Source: CAXSBR01 sp964236495 (GTDB taxonomy: Bacteria; Actinomycetota; Actinomycetes; Mycobacteriales; Jatrophihabitantaceae). Taken from it: 64,000 nt of DNA. Made by a program: the position numbers and the translations under genes. The notes under the pieces were generated by a model, which saw only the letters and a program-made list of their open reading frames with translations, was not told the origin of the DNA and did not search any database. Positions 56,340 to 64,000 of this stretch are shown piece by piece. Where the stretch lies: assembly GCA_964236495.1 (NCBI GenBank), contig CAXSBR010000009.1:57054-121053 (forward strand), given 5' to 3'. Numbering within the stretch: the stretch's first letter is position 1; each line of letters opens with the position of its first letter.

Positions 56340-57509
56340 ATGACCGGCCCGACGGCGCTGCTGGGCGCCGACGGCCAGGCGTTACTGGCGCGGATCGCGA
56401 TGTCGGATCTGCCCGAGCTCCGCCTGGGCGCCGAGCTGCGGCAGAGTTACCCGGGCGACCTCGTCGCCGCGGCGATGCTGCAGCACGAGCTGCGAACAGC
56501 GGCCCGGGCCAAGTTCACCCGCGCGGATCAGATGTACTTCACGCGCGCCGGCTTGGAGCAGGCCTCGGCTGAGCCGGTGGCGCGGCTGCGGGCGTCCAGG
56601 CTCGCCGGTGTCGATCGGCTGGCCGATCTGTGCTGCGGCATCGGCGGCGACCTCGTCAGCCTGGGTCGCGCCGCACCCGTGCGTGCCGTCGACATCGACC
56701 CGGTACATCTGCAGCTCGCTACTCGGAACGCGGCGGTCTACAGCGTCGGGGTCCAGCTGGTGCAGGCCGATGTGCGCGACGTCGACCTGTCCGATCTAGG
56801 TGCCGTCTTCATCGACCCGGCGCGGCGCACCGTGCGCTCGCAGCACACCTCGGGCCACCGGATGGCCGCCGGGGCCAGCGAGCCGCCGTTGACGTGGTGC
56901 TTCGGGCTCGCCGATCGGGTAACGGCGGTGTGCGTCAAGGCATCGCCGGCGCTGGATAGAGCCGTAGTGCCGACCGACTGGGAGGTCGAGTTCGTCGCCC
57001 TGGGTACGGAGCTGAAGGAAGCCGCGCTGTGGTCGCCCGCGCTGGCCACCTCCACCACGCGGGCCTCGGTGATCGTCGACGGCCACGTCTGGGCCTTGAC
57101 CGCCGATTACGAGCATCCGGCGCCGGAGTCCCGGGTCGACGCTCCAGGGGCGTTCCTGCTCGATCCCAATCCGGCTGTCACCCGAGCGGGGTTGGTGGCT
57201 GAACTCGCAGCCCAGCTGGGCGCCTGGCAGATCGACGCCCGGATCGCGTTCCTGTCCGCCGACCGGCCCATTGTGACGCCGTTCGGCCGGTCGCTGCAGG
57301 TGCTGGACTCCGGTCCCTGGCACGAGAAGCGACTGGCGGCCCGGCTGCGCGAGCTCGACATCGGCGCTCTCGACATCCGGCGCCGCGGCCTGGCCGGAGA
57401 CGTCGAGCAGATCCGCCGTCGGTTCCGCCTCGCGGGCTCGCGGCGGGCGACCGTCCTGATGACGCGCGTGCGCGACCAGCCGTGGGGCTTCATCTGCGAC
57501 GACGGTTGA
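56340..57509 (+). CDS. SAM-dependent methyltransferase with THUMP-like C-terminus
   Basis: 389 residues. The methyltransferase core has the SAM loop LADLCCGIGGDLVSLGR, AVDIDPVHLQLATRNAAV and FIDPARRTVRSQHT. The N-terminal QHELRTAARAKFTRADQMYF and C-terminal PHEKRLAARLREL-like region WHEKRLAARLRELDIGALDI, RRRGLAGDVEQIRRRFRLAG resemble the THUMP-like module seen in bacterial proteins annotated as class I methyltransferase. RNA is a likely substrate. ATG at 56340 without a good ribosome site. Confidence 0.85.
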   Translation: MTGPTALLGADGQALLARIAMSDLPELRLGAELRQSYPGDLVAAAMLQHELRTAARAKFTRADQMYFTRAGLEQASAEPVARLRASRLAGVDRLADLCCGIGGDLVSLGRAAPVRAVDIDPVHLQLATRNAAVYSVGVQLVQADVRDVDLSDLGAVFIDPARRTVRSQHTSGHRMAAGASEPPLTWCFGLADRVTAVCVKASPALDRAVVPTDWEVEFVALGTELKEAALWSPALATSTTRASVIVDGHVWALTADYEHPAPESRVDAPGAFLLDPNPAVTRAGLVAELAAQLGAWQIDARIAFLSADRPIVTPFGRSLQVLDSGPWHEKRLAARLRELDIGALDIRRRGLAGDVEQIRRRFRLAGSRRATVLMTRVRDQPWGFICDDG

Positions 57510-57576
57510 CGCTCCGCACTGTAATCCGGCACAATTTTCCACATGTTCGGTCAATACCCCACGGATACGGTCGGCA

Positions 57577-58353
57577 ATGTTGGCCGTTGAGCGGCACGCG
57601 CGCCTGCTCGACGTCGTCGAGGCGCGCCGCATCGTGAGCACCGAGGACCTTGCCTCCGCCTTGGCGGTATCGACAGAGACGGTGCGACGCGATCTGCTGC
57701 ATCTGGGCAGCGCGGGCGCTGTGTGTCGAGTGCGCGGTGGTGCGGCGGCGCGCGGGGCGCACGTCAGCGCCGAGGCTGCCTTCGACGACCGCAGCGATCT
57801 GGCGGTGGACGCCAAGGTCGCCATCGGCGGAACCGCCGCGGCGTTGGTGTCCAGCGGGCAGACCATCGCGTTCGACGTCGGCACCACCGTTGCGCAGGTC
57901 GCCCGTTCGCTGCCCGACACCTTCACCGGCACCGTCGCCACCTGCTCGCTGCTGGTCGCGGCCGAACTGGCCGGCCGGTCCGGCATCGAGGTGCTGGTCT
58001 GCGGCGGCCGAGTTCGGCGCGGCGACCTAGCCGTGTCGGGCGCGCAGGCGGTGCGTTTCTTCGCCGACCTCCACCCGGACATCGCGTTCCTGGGCTGCGG
58101 CGGCGTGGACGTCGAGGCGGGGCTCACCGATTTCTACCTCGACGAAGCCGACACCCGCCGTGTGATCGTCGCCAACGCGGCGAAGTCCTATGTGCTGGCC
58201 GATGCGAGCAAGCTTGCCCGGGTGACTCCGCACCGGGTCTGCGCGTTGGACGAGCTGACCGGGCTGGTCACCGAGCAGCAGCCGCCGGCAGCGGTGCGGC
58301 GTGCTGCGCGCAGCGCCGGCGTCGAGATCCACGTTGCGCGACGGTCGGCATGA
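57577..58353 (+). CDS. DeoR/GlpR-family transcriptional regulator
   Basis: 258 residues. DeoR helix-turn-helix IVSTEDLASALAVSTETVRR with CRVRGGA, then a sugar-phosphate-sensing domain (IAFDVGTTVAQVARSL, VLVCGGRVRRGDLAVSG, LADASKLARV). It is the first gene of the polyol operon and overlaps the kinase gene by 4 bp (ATGA), so it probably represses the operon and is released by a phosphorylated sugar alcohol. The ATG at 57577 is preceded by TACGGT at 5 nt. Confidence 0.87.
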   Translation: MLAVERHARLLDVVEARRIVSTEDLASALAVSTETVRRDLLHLGSAGAVCRVRGGAAARGAHVSAEAAFDDRSDLAVDAKVAIGGTAAALVSSGQTIAFDVGTTVAQVARSLPDTFTGTVATCSLLVAAELAGRSGIEVLVCGGRVRRGDLAVSGAQAVRFFADLHPDIAFLGCGGVDVEAGLTDFYLDEADTRRVIVANAAKSYVLADASKLARVTPHRVCALDELTGLVTEQQPPAAVRRAARSAGVEIHVARRSA

Positions 58354-59810
58354 ACGACGGCGCGATCCTGGCGATCGACCAGGGCACGTCGGCAACCAAG
58401 GCGATCGTCGTCGATCCCGTCGACGGTGTCGTCGCGGTCGCCGTCGAGGCGGTGCGTCCTACCTACCTTCACGGCGGCGGCGTGGAACAGGACCCCGACG
58501 AGCTGCTGAACTCCGTGCTGGGCGCCGGCCGACGCGCGATCGCCGATGCCGGCCGGGCGGTGTCCGCGGTCGCGCTGGCGAACCAGGGCGAGACGGTGCT
58601 GGCCTGGGATCGCGACACCGGCCGCGCGCTGTCGCAGGCGATCGGCTGGCAGGACCGTCGATCCGAGTCGGTGCTGGCTCCGCTGCAATCCGCGCGCGAG
58701 TGGGTCGCCCAGCGAACCGGCCTGGTGCTCGACCCCTACTTCTCGGCGCCGAAGATGGCCTGGCTGCGCCGCAACGTCACCGGCGAGGGCGTCGTCACCA
58801 CCAGCGACACCTGGCTGATCCACCGCCTCAGTGGCGAGTTCGTCACCGACGTCGCGACGGCCAGCCGGTCGCTGCTGACGGGGCTGGACAGCGCCGACTG
58901 GGACCCCGAGATGCTCGAGCTGTTCGACTGGCAGGACGAGGCGCTGCCGCGGATCGTCGCCTGCGACGAGCAGTTCGCCACCACAGCGGCCTTCGGTATG
59001 GAGATGGCGTTGGCCGGTCTGGTCGTCGATCAGCAGGCCGCGTTGCTCGGCGAAGGATGCACCGAGCCGGGCACCGCCAAGTGCACCTTCGGAACCGGGG
59101 CGTTCCTGCTCGCCAACACCGGGCCGGTTGCGGTGCGATCCACCGCGGGCTTGACCAGCTCGATCGCCTGGCGCGCCCGCGGCAAGCTGTCCTACTGCCT
59201 GGACGGGCAGGTGTACACCGCCGCGGCCGCGGTCCGCTGGCTGCAGAACCTGGGCCTGATCGGCGAACCGGCGGATCTGGACCGGCTCGCCGCCGATGAC
59301 AGCGAGGGCACCCTGTGCGTGCCGGCGCTGGCTGGGCTGGGTGCGCCCTGGTGGCGCTCGGACGCCACGGCGGTGCTCACCGGAATGACGCTCTCCACCG
59401 GGCCCGAGCACGTCATCCTCGCCGTCCTGCAGGGCATCGCCGCGCAGGTAGCCGCACTGTCGAGCTCGGTCGCCGCCGACCTGGGTGCGCCGCTGCGCCG
59501 ACTGCGCGTCGACGGCGGGCTGACCCGCTGCGCGACGCTGATGCAGTGCACCGCGGACTTGCTGCAGATGCCCGTCGACGTCTATCCCTCCGAGCACGCC
59601 ACCGCGCTGGGCGCCGCCGCCCTGGCTCGTCTGGCCCTCGATCCCACGCTCTCCCCGGGCCAGGCCGTGCCGGCTTGGACGCCGGCTCACACCTTTGAAC
59701 CCGCCTGGTCGCCCGATCGTGCGCAAGATTTTCGGGCGCGGTGGCGCGTTGCCGTCGAAGCCGCCGTCGAGGCTGCCGTGCCCCACGCTCTACCGAAGGA
59801 GGATCGGTGA
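58350..59810 (+). CDS. FGGY-family carbohydrate/polyol kinase
   Basis: 486 residues. N-terminal ILAIDQGTSATKAIVVDPVD, VALANQGETVLAWDRDTG, TSDTWLIHRLSG, CTFGTGAFLLANTG and the C-terminal LRVDGGLTRCATLMQCTADL place it in the glycerol kinase-like branch. Phosphorylates glycerol or a similar polyol. Order with a GlpA/GlpB-like pair favours glycerol, though other polyols (erythritol-like) remain possible. ATGA overlap with the regulator, GTGA overlap with the next gene. Confidence 0.85.
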   Translation: MNDGAILAIDQGTSATKAIVVDPVDGVVAVAVEAVRPTYLHGGGVEQDPDELLNSVLGAGRRAIADAGRAVSAVALANQGETVLAWDRDTGRALSQAIGWQDRRSESVLAPLQSAREWVAQRTGLVLDPYFSAPKMAWLRRNVTGEGVVTTSDTWLIHRLSGEFVTDVATASRSLLTGLDSADWDPEMLELFDWQDEALPRIVACDEQFATTAAFGMEMALAGLVVDQQAALLGEGCTEPGTAKCTFGTGAFLLANTGPVAVRSTAGLTSSIAWRARGKLSYCLDGQVYTAAAAVRWLQNLGLIGEPADLDRLAADDSEGTLCVPALAGLGAPWWRSDATAVLTGMTLSTGPEHVILAVLQGIAAQVAALSSSVAADLGAPLRRLRVDGGLTRCATLMQCTADLLQMPVDVYPSEHATALGAAALARLALDPTLSPGQAVPAWTPAHTFEPAWSPDRAQDFRARWRVAVEAAVEAAVPHALPKEDR

Positions 59811-61279
59811 CGACACCAGCTCGATCCCTGGCAACGAGGTCGGCTTCGGGCGGCTCGCCCGAACACACCGTCTACGACGTCGCGGTCATCGGTGCCGGTG
59901 TCGTGGGTGCCGCCATCGCGCGCGAACTGCTGGGCTACGACCTCACCCTCGCCGTCGTGGAAGCCCGCGACGACGTGGGCGACGGCACCAGCAAGGCCAA
60001 CACCGCGATCCTGCACACCGGCTTCGACGCCACCCCGGGAACGTTGGAATCGCGGTTGGTGCGTCGCGGGGCGGAGCTGCTGCGCCGGTATGCCCAGGAC
60101 GTCGGCATTCCGGTCGAGCGCACCGGGGCGTTGCTGGTGGCCTGGACAGATGAGGAACTGGCCAGCCTGCCGGGGCTGCGGGACAAGGCTGTGCGCAACG
60201 GCTACGACGCGTGTCGGCTGGCGGATGCCGAGGAGGTGTACCGCCAGGTTCCGGCCCTGGGCGCCGGCGCGCGGGGCGGCCTGACCGTGCCCGATGAGTC
60301 CATTACCTGCACCTGGACCGCCACGCTGGCTCTGGCCACCGACGCCGTCCGGCGCGGCGCGGACCTGCTGCTCAACCGGCGGGTGACAAGTTTGGACATC
60401 GGAGGCAACAACTCCGGCGCGGTGACCGTGGTGCGCACCGGTCGCGGCGATGTCCTCGCTCGCTGGGTGATCAACGCCGCCGGATTGGGCTGCGACCTCA
60501 TTGACGCGATGGCGGGCTACGACCGGTTCACCGTCACTCCGCGCCGTGGTGAACTGCTGGTGTTCGACAAGCTCGCCCGCCCGCTGGTGGACAAGATCGT
60601 GCTTCCGGTGCCGTCGAAGGTGGGCAAGGGCGTGCTGGTCAGCCCCACCATCTACGGCAACGTCATGCTCGGGCCCACCGCCGAGGATCTTACCGATCGC
60701 ACCGCCACCGGCACCTCCGAGCAAGGGTTCGAGTTTCTGCTGACCAAGGGCCGAGCGCTGATGCCGCGCCTGCTCAGCGAGGAGGTGACGGCGAGTTACG
60801 CCGGGCTGCGAGCGGCCGTCGACGCCGGTGACTACCTGATTGAGGTAGATCGAGAGCAGCGCTACGTGCTCGTCGGCGGTATCCGTTCCACCGGGCTGAC
60901 CTCGTCGATGGCGGTTGCCGAACATGTGGTCGGCCTGCTCGCCGACGCCGGACTTGCCCTGGAACCTCGCACGGACCTGCCCGAGCCGGCGCGGATGCCC
61001 AATCTGGGCGAGGCATTCCCACGCCCGTACCAGGACGGCGCCCGCATCGCCGCCGATCCCGCCTACGGCAGCATCGTCTGCTTCTGTGAGCGCGTCACCG
61101 CCGGCGAGATCCGCGACACCTTCGCCTCGACGATTCCACCCGCCGACCTGGACGGGCTGCGCCGCCGCACCCGAGCGATGAACGGCCGATGTCAGGGCTT
61201 CTACTGCGGCGCCGAGGTGGACGCCCTCCTGCAACGCCGCGGCGCCGAGGCTGCCGACTCCTCGGCGAGGCCGTCATGA
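59807..61279 (+). CDS. FAD-dependent glycerol-3-phosphate dehydrogenase-like (GlpA type, BFD domain)
   Basis: 490 residues. FAD motif YDVAVIGAGVVGAAIARELL, DAO-fold body (TSKANTAILHTGFDATPGTL, VGGIRSTGLTSSMAVAEHVV) and a C-terminal BFD-like [2Fe-2S] module CFCERVTAGEIRDTF ... RAMNGRCQGFYCGAEV. That domain order matches the GlpA subunit of anaerobic glycerol-3-phosphate dehydrogenase and its relatives. The GTG at 59807 overlaps the kinase stop. The next gene is GlpB-like. No GlpC-type Fe-S membrane anchor is present. Confidence 0.85.
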   Translation: MTTPARSLATRSASGGSPEHTVYDVAVIGAGVVGAAIARELLGYDLTLAVVEARDDVGDGTSKANTAILHTGFDATPGTLESRLVRRGAELLRRYAQDVGIPVERTGALLVAWTDEELASLPGLRDKAVRNGYDACRLADAEEVYRQVPALGAGARGGLTVPDESITCTWTATLALATDAVRRGADLLLNRRVTSLDIGGNNSGAVTVVRTGRGDVLARWVINAAGLGCDLIDAMAGYDRFTVTPRRGELLVFDKLARPLVDKIVLPVPSKVGKGVLVSPTIYGNVMLGPTAEDLTDRTATGTSEQGFEFLLTKGRALMPRLLSEEVTASYAGLRAAVDAGDYLIEVDREQRYVLVGGIRSTGLTSSMAVAEHVVGLLADAGLALEPRTDLPEPARMPNLGEAFPRPYQDGARIAADPAYGSIVCFCERVTAGEIRDTFASTIPPADLDGLRRRTRAMNGRCQGFYCGAEVDALLQRRGAEAADSSARPS

Positions 61280-62622
61280 CCGGTATCGATGTACCGGACC
61301 TGACCGGTGTATCAGTGCCGGACCTGTCCGGCGACGCCGTGCCCGTCCTGGGCGGCGTCGCTGTGCCGGAGTTAGGCGCCGACGCTGTGCTGCGACCGGA
61401 CGTGCTGATCATCGGCGGCGGCCCGGCCGGTCTCACCGCCGCCGCCGAACTCCGGCGGCTCGGCGTCCGGGACGTGCTGGTGCTCGAGCGCGAGCGGGAC
61501 GCCGGCGGCATCCCGCGTTCCAGCGACCATCCGGGCTACGGCATCCGAGATCTGCGGCGCTTCATGACCGGTCCGGACTACGCCCGCCGCCTCGTCGATA
61601 GCACCCAGAGCGCGGGCGCGACCATCCAGACTCGGGCGATGGTCACCGACTGGACCACCGACGGTGCCGCGCACATCACCGCTCCTGACGGTCGCTTCCG
61701 GGTGAGCGCGGGCGCGACGGTGCTGGCCACCGGCGCTCGCGAGCGTCCCCGATCGGCCCGGCTCGTGCCCGGCGATCGGCCGCGCGGTGTTTACACCACC
61801 GGACAGCTGCAGAATATGGTGCACCTGCACTCGGGCGTCGTCGGCACCCGGGCGGTGGTGGTCGGCGCGGAGCTGGTCAGCTGGTCGGCCGTGCTCACGC
61901 TGCGCGAGGCGGGCTGCCGCACGGTGCTGATGACCAGCCAGCACGGCTCGCCGGAGTCGTACGCCGCGTTCACGCTGGCCGGCCGGCTGGCGCTGCGGGT
62001 ACCCGTCGCCCCTCGCACCCGCGTGGTCGGCATCGTCGGGCACGGCCGCGTCGAGGCCGTCGAGGTGCAGAACACGGCCACCGGCCAGCGGCGCACGATC
62101 GCGTGCGACACCGTCATCTTCACCGGCGACTGGATACCCGACAACGAGCTGGCCTGCTCGGCCGGGTTGGAGATCGATCCGCACACGCTCGGCCCGACCG
62201 TCGACGGCGCCCTGCAGACCAGCACGCCGGGCATCTTCGCCGCCGGCAACCTCGTGCATCCCGTCGACACCGCCGACATCGCCGCGCTGGACGGCCGTCA
62301 CGTCGCCCGTCAGGTGCAGGCCTACCTCGACGGCGCCCGAGCCCAGCCGGACGCCGCGGGCATCGTCGCTGCCGCGCCCCTGCGCTGGATATCGCCGAAT
62401 CTGCTGCGCGCGGGCGCGCCGGCCCCGGCGCGCAAGCGGCTGCTGCTATGGACTTCGGAACTCGTGCGCAGCCCCACCGTCATCGTGGCTCAGGACGGGC
62501 GGGAGATCGCGGCACGCCGGCTGCCGTGGCCGGCCTCGCCGGGCCGGGTCTTCCGGATTCCGTCCAGTCTGCTCGAACACGCAGATCCAGGCGGCGGGAA
62601 CATCACCATCGGCCTGCGCTGA
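61276..62622 (+). CDS. FAD/NAD(P) oxidoreductase, GlpB-like partner with repeat N-terminus
   Basis: 448 residues. FAD motif VLIIGGGPAGLTAAAELRRL, ERERDAGGIPRSSDHPGYGI, VLATGARERPRSARLVPGDR, RGVYTTGQLQN and PGIFAAGNLVHPVDTADI. Resembles the pyridine-nucleotide-disulphide type oxidoreductases encoded beside GlpA-like proteins. The first 35 residues, VPDLTGVSVPDLSGDAVPVL and on, are four 8-residue units not found in the family. ATGA overlap with the upstream gene. The electron acceptor is unknown. Confidence 0.83.
   Translation: MTGIDVPDLTGVSVPDLSGDAVPVLGGVAVPELGADAVLRPDVLIIGGGPAGLTAAAELRRLGVRDVLVLERERDAGGIPRSSDHPGYGIRDLRRFMTGPDYARRLVDSTQSAGATIQTRAMVTDWTTDGAAHITAPDGRFRVSAGATVLATGARERPRSARLVPGDRPRGVYTTGQLQNMVHLHSGVVGTRAVVVGAELVSWSAVLTLREAGCRTVLMTSQHGSPESYAAFTLAGRLALRVPVAPRTRVVGIVGHGRVEAVEVQNTATGQRRTIACDTVIFTGDWIPDNELACSAGLEIDPHTLGPTVDGALQTSTPGIFAAGNLVHPVDTADIAALDGRHVARQVQAYLDGARAQPDAAGIVAAAPLRWISPNLLRAGAPAPARKRLLLWTSELVRSPTVIVAQDGREIAARRLPWPASPGRVFRIPSSLLEHADPGGGNITIGLR
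61291..61386 (+). repeat. Four 24-nt coding repeats in the GlpB-like gene
   Basis: Units GTACCGGACCTGACC..., GTGCCGGACCTGTCC..., GTGCCCGTCCTGGGC... and GTGCCGGAGTTAGGC..., each 24 nt, coding VPDLTGVS, VPDLSGDA, VPVLGGVA and VPELGADA. Confidence 0.8.
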
Positions 62623-62681
62623 GTCGCTGCTCGTCGGGCCTGTCTACTCCGTGGAATTCCATAGCGGCTTCACCCCGGCAG

Positions 62682-63443
62682 TCAGGCGTACATCAGCGAA
62701 CCTGGCGTGGTGAGAACGTCGCCGACCTCGATCCAGGTCTTGAGGCCCGACAGCATCATCGGCCAGCCGCCGTAGATCTGGTTGTTCGCACCGTCGCGCA
62801 TCTGGTCGTGGGTGACAACCAGGCAGCAGGAGTCCTCAACCGGGGTGATCTCCCACGTCACCCGCGTGACACCCTCCGCCTCGACATCGGCGTCCCAGTG
62901 CGCCTGCATCGTCTGCACAAGCCGTCGCGGCGGGTCGCTTTCCAGTATCTCGCCGTCGCCGATCACCATGCCCGGCGCCTTCGGGTTGGTGTACTCGAAG
63001 TGCGACCCGACCGTCCAGTCGGAGTTTGCGCGGTTGCCGAACTGCCATTGGGGCTGCTCGACCGGAACGGTGATCGCCTGCCACAGCCGCTCCGGCGTGG
63101 TGCGGATGTAGATCTCGTAGACCTTTTCCATCATCTTCACAGTCTCCAATCGGGTTTTGAGGTCGCTCAGGGTGGCGACCCACGGTTCGGCGTACTTGCT
63201 GACCCAGCGGTCGTGCACCAGCCGGATTGGGACGGCATTGAGGAAGTGCAACTTCTCCCGGCCGCGTCGGCGCGTGACGATCAGGCCGGCCTCCTCGAGC
63301 AGCTTCAGGTGCTTCATCACGCCGAAACGGCTGATGTCGAAGAGTGCGTCCAGAGCGCTGAGCGTCTGCCCGTCTTCTTGAAACAGTGCGTCAAGCAGCG
63401 CGCGACGGGTGGGATCGGCCAGCGCTCGGAACACCGCGTCCAT
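62682..63443 (-). CDS. ArsR-type repressor fused to an SRPBCC/AHSA1 domain
   Basis: 253 residues. ArsR winged helix RALADPTRRALLDALFQEDG, ISRFGVMKHLKLLEEAGLIV, TRRRGREKLHFLNAVPI; then an AHSA1-like START domain (EKVYEIYIRTTPERLWQAIT, VGSHFEYTNPKAPGMVIGDG, RRLVQTMQAHWDADVEAEGV, YGGWPMMLSGLKTWIEVGDV). Such fusions probably sense a hydrophobic ligand. The ATG at 63443 has TAAATT 6 nt upstream, and a palindrome overlaps that promoter, which predicts autorepression. Confidence 0.85.
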   Translation of the reverse strand: MDAVFRALADPTRRALLDALFQEDGQTLSALDALFDISRFGVMKHLKLLEEAGLIVTRRRGREKLHFLNAVPIRLVHDRWVSKYAEPWVATLSDLKTRLETVKMMEKVYEIYIRTTPERLWQAITVPVEQPQWQFGNRANSDWTVGSHFEYTNPKAPGMVIGDGEILESDPPRRLVQTMQAHWDADVEAEGVTRVTWEITPVEDSCCLVVTHDQMRDGANNQIYGGWPMMLSGLKTWIEVGDVLTTPGSLMYA

Positions 63444-63449
63444 GCCGGC

Positions 63450-63455
63450 AATTTA
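63450..63455 (-). promoter_or_regulatory. -10 box of leaderless ArsR-SRPBCC promoter
   Basis: TAAATT on the minus strand, 6 nt before the ATG at 63443. Confidence 0.5.
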
Positions 63456-63474
63456 GGTGACCTTACGGTCACCT
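63455..63474. promoter_or_regulatory. Candidate ArsR-type operator
   Basis: AGGTGACC-TTAC-GGTCACCT: perfect 8-bp arms, directly adjoining the -10 box of the ArsR-SRPBCC gene. This fits autoregulation. Confidence 0.7.
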
Positions 63475-63556
63475 GTCAACGGATGGGAGCCGAGCGGCGC
63501 TCAGTGGCTCGGGATGGTTATGGTCGAAAGACCAGCGACGAAAAGATGGTGACGAT

Positions 63557-63784
63557 GTGACAGCAGTGACAGGGCCCGATCCGGATCCGGACACGACGAC
63601 GGGTCTCGAGCCCGGCGGCGGTGTTCCGCCGGGCGAGACGCCGCCCGGTGAGTCGGCCATTGCCGGAGTGTCCTCCCCGCAGAAGCCGCCCGGGCGGTCA
63701 GTCGGACCGATCGTATTGGGCGTCGTCGGCGTCCTGGTGCTGATGGTTCTCCTCTTCCTCGTCTTCAAGGTCGTTGCTCTCTGA
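63557..63784 (+). CDS. DUF6480-like small membrane protein
   Basis: 75 residues: Asp/Pro/Gly-rich N-terminus (DPDPDTTTGLEPGGGVPPGE, TPPGESAIAG, QKPPGRSVGP) and one transmembrane helix (IVLGVVGVLVLMVLLFLVFK). Family assignment is from the layout and is tentative. GTG start at 63557. A TGGTC-GAAA-GACCA hairpin lies at 63521-63534 in the leader. Confidence 0.7.
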   Translation: MTAVTGPDPDPDTTTGLEPGGGVPPGETPPGESAIAGVSSPQKPPGRSVGPIVLGVVGVLVLMVLLFLVFKVVAL

Positions 63785-63836
63785 ACGCCACTGCAATCCA
63801 CAACCGCAATTCCCCAACGGCAAAGGACCCAGATAA

Positions 63837-64000
63837 ATGACTGACAACGCAGACGGCGTCGCAAAGGTCGCCGAACTCGCAAAGGACATGCGCTTTGCCA
63901 TGCTCACCACTGTCGACGCACAGGGCGAGTTCATCAGCCGCCCGATGGCGACGCAGGAGGTCGAGTTCGACGGCGACCTGTGGTTCTTCGCCAGCCGCTC
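63837..64000 (+). CDS. Pyridoxamine 5'-phosphate oxidase-like stress protein, 3' end outside window
   Basis: 54 residues: MTDNADGVAKVAELAKDMRF, AMLTTVDAQGEFISRPMATQ, EVEFDGDLWFFASR. The RPMA and DGDLWFF elements mark the general-stress PPOX (flavin-binding split barrel) branch. AAAGGACC lies 7 nt before the ATG. The gene continues beyond the window. Follows the DUF6480-like gene by 52 bp and may share its transcript. Confidence 0.8.
   Translation, partial: MTDNADGVAKVAELAKDMRFAMLTTVDAQGEFISRPMATQEVEFDGDLWFFASR

Overview
High-GC Gram-positive DNA, almost certainly an actinobacterial chromosome (class Actinomycetia). The evidence is a dnaK-grpE-dnaJ-hspR operon with HspR-type HAIR operators, actinobacterial families (DUF2516, DUF3151, DUF3618, DUF5666, HVA1/TUDOR, nitrobindin), frequent GTG starts, ATGA/GTGA overlaps, and many genes with a TANNNT -10 box 6-7 nt before the start codon (leaderless transcription). 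From memory, the gene content partly resembles the Mycobacterium tuberculosis region with dnaK, fba, pyrE and clpB, but it is interleaved with other genes and no genus can be named. It is a draft scaffold with three 100-N gaps; one of them (in dnaK) looks like a false gap between overlapping contigs.

Layout. 1-10.2 kb: exodeoxyribonuclease III (cut by the window edge), copper handling (CopC-CopD fusion, PCuAC chaperone), nitrobindin, an amber-interrupted exported protein, pabC, a Fur-family regulator, ygfZ and an epimerase. 10.2-16.9 kb: an MMPL transporter remnant, DUF2516, tRNA-Ser(GGA), a four-gene opuC-like compatible-solute ABC transporter whose binding protein has its two halves in swapped order, and about 0.9 kb with no convincing gene. 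16.9-21.6 kb: histidine degradation (hutH-hutU-hutF). 21.7-27.6 kb: AIM24, YihY, a small membrane/stress pair and pyruvate phosphate dikinase. 27.6-32.1 kb: the Hsp70 operon with its repressor. 32-44.9 kb: a GCS2-type ligase, a GH26-like secreted hydrolase, DUF5666, clpB with a second HAIR site, low-complexity membrane proteins, pyrE, a SpoU methyltransferase and methionine aminopeptidase. 44.9-56.3 kb: a palindromic-repeat region, sugar kinase plus KDPG aldolase, LicD, an MFS exporter and RNase J, DedA, fba and DUF3151. 56.3-64 kb: a THUMP-like methyltransferase, a glycerol-type operon (DeoR regulator, FGGY kinase, two FAD oxidoreductases), an ArsR-SRPBCC fusion, DUF6480 and a truncated PPOX-type stress protein.

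How it works together. HspR, encoded at the end of the dnaK operon, probably represses both its own operon and clpB through the two HAIR sites. HutH-HutU-HutF supply part of a histidine-to-glutamate route; imidazolonepropionase and formylglutamate hydrolase must lie elsewhere. The DeoR-regulated operon probably phosphorylates a polyol and oxidises the product through a GlpA/GlpB-like flavoprotein pair.

The most unusual theme is repeat-driven remodelling: MIRU-like 81-bp units between fba and DUF3151 (with a diverged copy 48 kb away), a 22-residue repeat inside RNase J, thirteen 15-nt units in the SpoU N-terminus, four 24-nt units in the GlpB-like protein, an 8-bp array beside the licD promoter, a hairpin at the hutU/hutF junction and a palindromic family upstream of map. 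All calls are by eye from the sequence; no database or alignment was run.
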